Positions 58,145 through 64,000 of a stretch of DNA of 64,000 nucleotides are shown here, one piece after another. The DNA is from Rubrivivax sp. (lineage in GTDB: Bacteria > Pseudomonadota > Gammaproteobacteria > Burkholderiales > Burkholderiaceae_C): contig JAIXYO010000046.1 of the NCBI GenBank assembly GCA_027490215.1, positions 1 through 64,000 of the forward strand, in the 5' to 3' direction. Within the stretch, counting starts at the first letter, position 1. Every line of letters begins with the position of its first letter. Both the position numbers and the translations under genes were made by a program. The notes under the pieces were generated by a model, which made no database searches, was not told the DNA's origin, and saw only the letters and a list, made by a program, of their open reading frames with translations.

Positions 58145-58384
58145 ATGAGTGATCTCCCAGCGCTTCCTCACATCGAGCTTGGCCGGTATCGGCACTACAA
58201 GGGCGGCGAATACGAGGTCGTCGGCGTCGTTCGACACTCCGAATCATTGGAGCCTCTGGTTCTTTACAAGCCGCTTCACGTTGAATCAGGAATGTGGGTT
58301 CGCCCGTTTGCGATGTTCAGTGAACAAGTCGAGCACGAAGGCAAACGCCAACAGCGTTTCAGCCTCATCCTTGGCAGCGAATGA
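58145..58384 (+). CDS. DUF1653 domain protein
   Basis: A 79-residue protein that is almost entirely one DUF1653 domain: LGRYRHYKGGEYEVVGVVRH, SESLEPLVLYKPLHVESGMW and VRPFAMFSEQVEHEGKRQQR. The family is widespread, small and of unknown function; it is thought to be a beta-rich single domain. A 217-bp non-coding gap precedes it, in which I see no clear gene or promoter. Confidence 0.85.
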   Translation: MSDLPALPHIELGRYRHYKGGEYEVVGVVRHSESLEPLVLYKPLHVESGMWVRPFAMFSEQVEHEGKRQQRFSLILGSE

Positions 58385-58624
58385 AACTGCCGCCCGCGCG
58401 GTCGACACCGCTTTGCTGAAGCGCGCTGGCGTCTGGCTCGCTGAAGCGGCCGGCACCACGGCACAGCCTCTGGCGCAATGTGCCAATTCCCCCGACCGGG
58501 GGGCGCGCTTCAAGGGGAGCGCGTTGACCCTGGCCGCAACCCTTCGGCGGGATGGCTGCTCAAGGTCAGCGCAGGAACACTGAGCCTGTCGATCGCAGTG
58601 ATCGGCGCCGCTCAGGACACCCGC

Positions 58625-58897
58625 ATGCCCAGCCTCAAATCGTTTCCATGCTCGTGCCGTCAAGGCATTCGATCGATCGTCTGTCTGTCGCTGTGTGCGG
58701 CGCTGCCGATGCCGCCTCAAGTGAACCCGATAGGCGCTCCGGTCAGTCAGCAGGGCGATGGGGGCCCAGGGTGGTACGAGAGCAGCTGGGAGCTGGTCCA
58801 TGGGCTCGAGGTTGCCGAGGTGCCCGACCTTGATGCGGAGCTGCTGTGGTGTATGGAAGCCTGCCTGAACCAAGGGCCCGCTACAAAGCTCGCCTGA
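58625..58897 (+). CDS. Small hypothetical ORF with GWYESSWEL motif
   Basis: A 90-residue reading frame. The C-terminal half contains GGPGWYESSWELVHGLEVAE, which resembles short hypothetical proteins I associate with Betaproteobacteria. The N-terminal half has a hydrophobic stretch (IVCLSLCAALPMPP) that could be a weak signal peptide. No ribosome binding site is convincing. The 240 bp before it (58385-58624) hold nothing recognisable. Its end overlaps the transglycosylase remnant on the other strand. It may be a decayed gene. Confidence 0.35.
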   Translation: MPSLKSFPCSCRQGIRSIVCLSLCAALPMPPQVNPIGAPVSQQGDGGPGWYESSWELVHGLEVAEVPDLDAELLWCMEACLNQGPATKLA

Positions 58898-58958
58898 CCG
58901 CCTCGCCCAGCTCGATCACCGCCATCGCGTAACAGCTCGACTGGTTGTAGCGGGTGAC
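58881..58958 (-). pseudogene. 3' remnant of an MltB-type lytic transglycosylase gene
   Basis: The last 25 codons before a TAG read VTRYNQSSCYAMAVIELGEAV, then RRAL. The pattern ITRYNxSxFYAMAVxELGxAV is the conserved C terminus of MltB-family lytic transglycosylases. Upstream, similarity disappears in every frame, so only this tail remains. The next 130 bp towards the TpsB gene contain no recognisable gene. Confidence 0.55.
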
Positions 58959-59086
58959 TGCGGTTGCAGATCGGCCAGTGCCAGCCGAGTGCCACGCCGC
59001 GGACGATGAACTCTTGCGCAATGAAGCGGGGCACGATGTCGTGCACGAGCAGTTCGGCGCGCTGAGTAGCAACGGCGATGGGCCGA

Positions 59087-60760
59087 TCAGAACTGGCGGC
59101 GGATGTCGATCCAGCCGCGGGTGGTGCGCGTGGGGTCCATGGTGCTGGGCACTGCGCCCACTGGCTTGGCCACGGCCACCCGAGCCTGCCAGGCGTAGAC
59201 GCTCCAGTTCAGTCCCACGCCGGCGCTGCTCAATCGCAGATAGTTGGAGCCTGCGGCAAACGGCTTGGCGTTGATACGCACGCGGGCCGTGTCGGCAAAA
59301 ACGCTGGCCTGCCACAGGCCAGGGCTGGGCAGGCGCAGGGCGTGATGGTATTCAGCGCTGAAGACTTCGCCCTCGTCACCCGGGCCGACCCCGGTGTCGT
59401 AGCCGCGAACTCCGCCGGGCCCGCCGACTGACATTTTTTGTGAGGCATCCAGGTTGCAACTGGCCCACTGCGCACGCATGCCAAGGTGAACCATGCCTCT
59501 GACGCCCACCGACTGCTGGCGTGACAGGCTCAGCGTCCACTTCGTGAAGCCGCCTTCGGTTTGTGCCGATGCCGCATCGCCCATCTGGGCGGCTTGGTTG
59601 TCGAAGCCGACACGACCCGACAGCACGCCCAGTTCGGCCTGCATGACGCCGCCGCCACCCCATGCGTCGGTGCGTTCGCCGAGCAGTCTCAGGTTGGCGT
59701 TGTGCATGGTTCGGTCGGCGGCGATCGAGCTGACGTCCACCTTGTCCCGCAATCTGGTGCGGTCGAGCGTCAATGCGGCGCTCATGTTGAGGTTGCTGCT
59801 GCGAATCAGGGGCTGGCGCAGCACGGCACTCAGCACCTCGGCTGTACCGTGCGCATCCAGCGGCGCCAAGCTGCCGATCAGCTGGTAACGCAAAGACGAG
59901 AACCCCACACCGATGCGCGTGCCGCTGCCATTGAGCAGCAGTTCGTAGCTCGCGCGACCGCTGTTCAGGCCCTTGCCGGAGCTCAGTGCCGTGGCGCTGA
60001 GCACATCACCCAGGCCCAGCGGATTGAGCAGGTTCAGCGCCACGCCGAGCCGCCGGCGTCCAGCGTTCCGGCTGCCGTGATCGTCCACTGCGACCTGACC
60101 GGTGACGCGCATGCCTGTCTGCACATCGACCAGCAAGTCGGAGGTGCCCACTTCCAAGCCTGGCGACAAGGTGGCCTGGCTCACCACGCCCGGAATGTCT
60201 GACAGCCTCAGCAGCGCGCCGTCCAGGCTGTCCTGGGCGACCACATCACCCGAACGCAGCGGCGCCAGCGTGGCGCTAAGCAGCCGGTTGGCCGTGCGGC
60301 TGCGGTTGTCCACGCGCACCTCGCCGTAGCGTGCCTCGATCACCTGCAGACGCACTTGGCCGTCCTCGATGGTTTGCGCCGGGACGATCGCGCGCGCCAG
60401 CGGGTAGCCATTGCGCTGATACGCTTGTGTGATGCGACCGGCCAGCGCTTCGAGTTGCGGCAGCGTGATCTGCTTGCCCACGGCATCGGCCAACAGCGGA
60501 GCCAGCGCCTCGCTGGTGATCAGCGTGTTGCCGGTGATGGTGATGCCGCGCACCTCGAACGGCACGCTCGCCGGCAAGGTCTGGCCATCGGGTTGACGCA
60601 CCGTCAGACCGCTGGCACGGTTGGGGCGTACCAGCGGCATGCTCGGCGGCACCTGCTGCAGCAGCGAGCCGGCGTTAGGCTCACTCGGAGCTGGCTGGGC
60701 GGCTGCTCCTAGGGGCAGGACCAGCAGCCAAGCTGCGCGCGCAAGCGAAGACAGATGCAC
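59087..60760 (-). CDS. Two-partner secretion outer-membrane transporter (ShlB/FhaC/HecB family)
   Basis: A 557-residue TpsB protein that exports its TpsA partner through the outer membrane. The N-terminal signal peptide is LARAAWLLVLPLGAAAQP. A POTRA region follows with FEVRGITITGNTLITSEALA and AYQRNGYPLARAIVPAQTI. The 16-strand barrel includes VAVDDHGSRNAGRRRLGVAL and the conserved VGGPGGVRGYDTG (VRGY motif). It ends in ...IDIRRQF with a terminal Phe, as barrels do. It lies 16 bp after the tpsA-like gene, in the same operon. Confidence 0.93.
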   Translation of the reverse strand: MHLSSLARAAWLLVLPLGAAAQPAPSEPNAGSLLQQVPPSMPLVRPNRASGLTVRQPDGQTLPASVPFEVRGITITGNTLITSEALAPLLADAVGKQITLPQLEALAGRITQAYQRNGYPLARAIVPAQTIEDGQVRLQVIEARYGEVRVDNRSRTANRLLSATLAPLRSGDVVAQDSLDGALLRLSDIPGVVSQATLSPGLEVGTSDLLVDVQTGMRVTGQVAVDDHGSRNAGRRRLGVALNLLNPLGLGDVLSATALSSGKGLNSGRASYELLLNGSGTRIGVGFSSLRYQLIGSLAPLDAHGTAEVLSAVLRQPLIRSSNLNMSAALTLDRTRLRDKVDVSSIAADRTMHNANLRLLGERTDAWGGGGVMQAELGVLSGRVGFDNQAAQMGDAASAQTEGGFTKWTLSLSRQQSVGVRGMVHLGMRAQWASCNLDASQKMSVGGPGGVRGYDTGVGPGDEGEVFSAEYHHALRLPSPGLWQASVFADTARVRINAKPFAAGSNYLRLSSAGVGLNWSVYAWQARVAVAKPVGAVPSTMDPTRTTRGWIDIRRQF

Positions 60761-60776
60761 GTGATGGACTTCATGG

Positions 60777-63700
60777 TCACTCGGTGGTCTCGCTGTTCTC
60801 GTGCAGTCGAATGCCTGAGCCTAGCGTGCGAGGCCTCAGCCCGCTGCGGCTCGCCGATGGCGAGGCCGACGAGCCTGTGTTGAACACGGCTTCCGTGCTG
60901 GCCAGTTGCGTGGTGACGGCGGAGACCTCCTTAGGCATGTGCGCAGGGCTGAGCGATGGCTCCGTGTCGGTGACCGTGGTCACGCGCTCCAACTCCTTGC
61001 GGTCGTAGATCACGATCGGGACGTCGACTGCGACCGGGTCCACGACCGCGATCGGGCCCACGACCTGGATCGGGCCAGTACCCAGGACCGGGTCAGCAAC
61101 CAGGATCGCGTCAGCAAGCAGGATCGGGCGCGGGTACGCGCGGGGGACGATGATCCAAAATTCTGGCCGTACCGTCATGTAGCTGCGCAGAAGCGGTGCT
61201 GTGAGGCCTTCGAAGATCATCCATGTGCTGGTGAAGTCCCAGTCGGCGTAACTTGCTGCCGTGGTCATTTGCTCCTGGGTCAGCCCCACTCCGCCGCCGG
61301 CCGAACTGGCTTGCCCGGTGGTGTCTATGTTCCAGAAGCTGCTGGTGACTGTGCCGGCGTAGTCGGTGCCGACCAAGCCGCCCACATCGGCGTTGCCACG
61401 CACGCCGCTTCCTGTCGCGTAGCTGGTGCTGATACCACCCTCGTTGAAGCCCACCAGACCGCCCACGCTGTTGTTTCCGCTGACGTCGTTGGCCGCAAAG
61501 CTGCTGATGAGGGTGCCGCTGTTGTAGCCGAGCAGCCCGCCCACGTTGTCGTTGCCGCTGACGCCAGCCGTAGCCTGGCTGCCGAGAACGCTTCCTCTGT
61601 TCACGCCGGCCAAACCGCCGACGTTATCGATGCCGCTCACGTAGCCCGTGGCCTGACTGACGAAGATGCTCCCGTCGTTCGTGCCCACCAGCCCGCCGAC
61701 TGAGTAGTTGCCGCTGACGTTGTTGCCCACAAAGCTGCTGCTGACGGTGCCGTTGTTGTAGCCGAGCAACCCGCCCACGTTGTCGTTGCCGCTGACGCTG
61801 CCTTTGGCATGACTGGCGATGATCAGTCCGCTATTGGAGCCCACCAGTCCGCCGACCATGCTGCCGCCGCTGACGCTGCCGGTGGCGTGGCTGTTGCTGA
61901 TGGTGCCGGTGGTGGAAAACGGCATATATCGAACGGACAGGTCTGGGGTGCCCGTGCCGTAGTCGCTTGGGGCGAGCGCGCATTCCGACACGTAGCCCAT
62001 GGCGCCGTCTTGGTAGCCCAACAGCCCACCAACATAGTCATCAGGGCCGCTGACGATGTTCGCGTAGCTGACGACGCTGGAGTTGTATCCCACCAGGCCG
62101 CCAACAGATGCGCCCAAGCCGTTCACGCTTCCCTTGGCGTAGCTCGAGCTGATGCTGCCTTCGTTGAAGCCCACCAGACCGCCCACGCTGTTGTTTCCGC
62201 TGACGTCGTTGGCCGCAAAGCTGCTGCTGATGGTGCCGCTGTTGTAGCCAAGCAGCCCGCCCACGTTGTCGTTGCCGCTCACGCTACCTGTGGCCTGGTT
62301 GCTGTAGAGAACGCTGCCTTCATTCACGCCGGCCAAACCGCCGACGTTATCGATGCCGCTCACATTGCCTGCGGCCTGGCTGTAGAAAACCGCTCCGCTG
62401 TTGGCGCCCACCAGCCCACCGACGGAGTTGTTGCCGCTGACGTCATTCGCCGCAAAGCTGCTGTTGATGGTGCCGTGGTTGTAGCCCACCAGCCCGCCGA
62501 CATAGTCGCCCGCGCCTCTGACGCTACCGGTGGCGTAGCTTCCATCGATGGTGCCCATGCTGAACATGTAGAGCGGCTCCAGGACATCGCCATTCAGCCA
62601 GCTACCCACATAGATGGCCATGCCGGTGCTGTATCCAACCAGTCCGCCAACAGAGTCGCCCGAGCCGCTCACGTTGCCCGTGGCGTAGCTGGTGCTGATG
62701 CTGCCGCTGTTGAGGCCGACCAGCCCGCCCACGTTGTCGTTTCCGCTCACGCTGCCTGTGGCCTGGCTGTGGTGGACGCTGCCTTCATTCACGCCGGCCA
62801 AACCGCCGACGTTATCGATGCCGCTCACATTGCCTGCGGCCTGGCTGTAGTAAACCACTCCGCTGTTGGAGCCCACCAGTGCGCCAACCTTGCTGCTGCC
62901 GTTGACGTCGCCGATGGCTTGGCCGTTGAAGAGCGTTCCGCCGTTGGAGCCCACCAGCCCGCCGACCGTGCTGCCGCCGCTGACGGTGCTGGCTGCGGCG
63001 CTGCTGATGACCAGTCCGCTGTTGAAGCCGAGCAGCCCTCCCACGTTGTCGTTGCCGCTGACGCTGCTTGTGGCCTGACCTCCGAAGATGCTCCCGTCGT
63101 TCGTGCCCACCAGCCCGCCGACTGAGTTGTTGCCGCTGACGTTGTTGGCCGCAAAGCTGCTGCTGACGGTGCCGCTGTTGTAGCCGAGCAGCCCTCCCAC
63201 GTTGTCGTTGCCGCTGACGCTGCCTATGGCCTGGCTGTCGATGATCAGTCCGCTGCTGGAGCCCACCAGTCCGCCGACCATATTGCCGCCGCTGACGCTG
63301 CCGGTGGCGCGGCTGTTGCTGATGCTGCCGATGGTGAAAACCACCATGGACCGCGCGTATGGGGATGGGGTGTCCGTGCCGTAGTCGCTCGGGGCAACCG
63401 CGTATTCCGACGGATAGCCGATGGTGCCATCGTGGTAGCCCACCAGCCCACCAACATGGTAGCCCGCGCCGCTCGCGCTTCCCGACGCATGGCTGTTGCT
63501 GATGCTGCCTGCGTTGTAGCCCACCAGCCCACCGACGTAGTCGCTCGACCCGCTGACGCTGCCGGTGGCGTAGCTGTTGTCGATGTTTCCGATGCTGACC
63601 CAGTACCCCCACCACACGTGGACGTCGCCATTCGGCTCGCTGACGTCGCCCGCGTAGCTGATGACGCTGGAGTTGTATCCCACCAGGCCCCCAACAGATC

Positions 63701-64000
63701 CGCCCCAGCCGCTCACGCTTCCGGTCGCGTAGCTCGAGCTGATGCCGCCCTCATTGAAGCCCACCAGACCACCGACGGAGTTGCTGCCGATGACCTCGTT
63801 GGTCGCGTAGCTGCTGCTGATGACTCCACCGTTGAGACCGACCAACCCGCCGACGTTGTCGTTTCCGCTGAGGCTACCGGTGGCGTAACTGGCGCTGATG
63901 GTGCCGTAATTGATTCCCGCCAGTCCTCCGACGTTGGTGGACCCGATGACCGCGAGATCCGTCAGCCCCACGTTGCCAACGGATGAGCCCAGGTCGGTAC
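60777..64000 (-). CDS. GLUG-repeat exoprotein, TpsA-like (5' part outside window)
   Basis: At least 1074 codons, open at the right edge, so the N-terminal signal and the TPS secretion domain are not visible. Most of the visible part is a run of GLUG modules of about 24 residues: NVGGLVGxNxGxISxSYATG with the consensus repeated more than 30 times. GLUG repeats occur in large secreted adhesins and predict a beta-helix. The last 220 residues switch to a Pro/Val-rich segment (ILVADPVLGTGPIQVVGPI) and a Ser/Thr-rich tail. The partner transporter lies 16 bp downstream. Function as adhesin or haemagglutinin-like protein is inferred. Confidence 0.88.
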   Translation of the reverse strand, partial: TDLGSSVGNVGLTDLAVIGSTNVGGLAGINYGTISASYATGSLSGNDNVGGLVGLNGGVISSSYATNEVIGSNSVGGLVGFNEGGISSSYATGSVSGWGGSVGGLVGYNSSVISYAGDVSEPNGDVHVWWGYWVSIGNIDNSYATGSVSGSSDYVGGLVGYNAGSISNSHASGSASGAGYHVGGLVGYHDGTIGYPSEYAVAPSDYGTDTPSPYARSMVVFTIGSISNSRATGSVSGGNMVGGLVGSSSGLIIDSQAIGSVSGNDNVGGLLGYNSGTVSSSFAANNVSGNNSVGGLVGTNDGSIFGGQATSSVSGNDNVGGLLGFNSGLVISSAAASTVSGGSTVGGLVGSNGGTLFNGQAIGDVNGSSKVGALVGSNSGVVYYSQAAGNVSGIDNVGGLAGVNEGSVHHSQATGSVSGNDNVGGLVGLNSGSISTSYATGNVSGSGDSVGGLVGYSTGMAIYVGSWLNGDVLEPLYMFSMGTIDGSYATGSVRGAGDYVGGLVGYNHGTINSSFAANDVSGNNSVGGLVGANSGAVFYSQAAGNVSGIDNVGGLAGVNEGSVLYSNQATGSVSGNDNVGGLLGYNSGTISSSFAANDVSGNNSVGGLVGFNEGSISSSYAKGSVNGLGASVGGLVGYNSSVVSYANIVSGPDDYVGGLLGYQDGAMGYVSECALAPSDYGTGTPDLSVRYMPFSTTGTISNSHATGSVSGGSMVGGLVGSNSGLIIASHAKGSVSGNDNVGGLLGYNNGTVSSSFVGNNVSGNYSVGGLVGTNDGSIFVSQATGYVSGIDNVGGLAGVNRGSVLGSQATAGVSGNDNVGGLLGYNSGTLISSFAANDVSGNNSVGGLVGFNEGGISTSYATGSGVRGNADVGGLVGTDYAGTVTSSFWNIDTTGQASSAGGGVGLTQEQMTTAASYADWDFTSTWMIFEGLTAPLLRSYMTVRPEFWIIVPRAYPRPILLADAILVADPVLGTGPIQVVGPIAVVDPVAVDVPIVIYDRKELERVTTVTDTEPSLSPAHMPKEVSAVTTQLASTEAVFNTGSSASPSASRSGLRPRTLGSGIRLHENSETTE
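61360..63970 (-). repeat. Tandem GLUG-module DNA repeats
   Basis: The coding strand is built from imperfect units of about 69-78 bp carrying a shared core for GGLVGxNxG. Some blocks are nearly identical: 61441-61560 and 62161-62280 differ at only a few bases over about 120 bp and sit exactly 720 bp apart. Stretches starting near 62330 and 62790 are also nearly identical. This is a protein-coding repeat, not CRISPR: units have no constant spacer length and stay in frame. Confidence 0.88.

Noticed and set aside
58286-58873. A 195-codon minus-strand frame over the end of the DUF1653 gene and the gap
   Set aside because: No ribosome binding site, no recognisable domain, and composition typical of antisense frames.
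61360-63970. Repeat array considered as CRISPR
   Set aside because: Units are imperfect, contiguous, all in one frame and encode GLUG motifs; there are no constant repeats with unique spacers and no cas genes.

Overview
The window looks like chromosomal DNA of a GC-rich betaproteobacterium, most likely a member of the Burkholderiales near the Leptothrix/Sphaerotilus/Rubrivivax group. This is inferred from gene content: a phaC-phaA-phaB polyhydroxybutyrate operon, dapA-bamC order, map-glnD order, and the protein sequences themselves. No rRNA or tRNA gene, insertion sequence, prophage or CRISPR array was found. Coding density is high, and no gene-free stretch exceeds about 300 bp unless the doubtful small gene at 58625 is discounted.

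Left edge (1-5780, minus strand): a type I secretion locus. A LapB-like ABC exporter overlaps a HlyD/LapC-like adaptor by 4 bp. They precede the N-terminal 677 codons of a giant LapA-type adhesin that runs off the left end. The adhesin has a retention module with a TAAG dialanine site at residues 106-109, the kind of site cut by the periplasmic protease LapG. A CRP-like dyad lies in front of it.

Core housekeeping (5797-36936): Nudix hydrolase, pgeF, a small membrane protein, phaCAB, mnmH-glnD-map, purL, a LEA-type lipoprotein, a DUF1624 membrane protein, rlmB, a short-type cydAB with a GbsR/MarR-like regulator and a clear palindrome in front of it, a solitary egtD, lepB, coaBC-dut, a SlyD-like isomerase, a ribosomal-oxygenase-type cupin, an alanine-rich lipoprotein with a strong terminator, the methyltransferase-dapA-bamC operon and parE.

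Light sensing (37077-40974): heme oxygenase (bphO) overlaps a bacteriophytochrome hybrid kinase with a C-terminal receiver, placed between parE and parC. A run of microsatellites encodes the kinase-receiver linker. A tiny Lys/Arg-rich gene and a perfect 18-bp hairpin terminator precede parC. Then follow a 2-hydroxychromene-2-carboxylate isomerase-like protein, dsbB, a RidA-family protein and comEC.

Peptide-modification cluster (47976-57459): five consecutive plus-strand genes. They encode a circularly permuted ATP-grasp, an alpha-E protein, a transglutaminase-DUF2126 protein, a fused ATP-grasp/alpha-E protein and a second transglutaminase with a Gln-rich N terminus. This is the best candidate for a poorly understood system. 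Its substrate is unknown, and the Anbu peptidase often linked to such clusters is not in the window.

Right edge (57523-64000): a small decaying accessory stretch holds a truncated RelE/HigB-type toxin with an intact HTH antitoxin, a DUF1653 gene, a small unknown ORF and the last 25 codons of an MltB-like transglycosylase. It is followed by a two-partner secretion locus on the minus strand: a TpsB transporter and the C-terminal part of a large GLUG-repeat TpsA exoprotein that runs off the right end. The two window ends thus hold two unrelated giant surface-protein systems.
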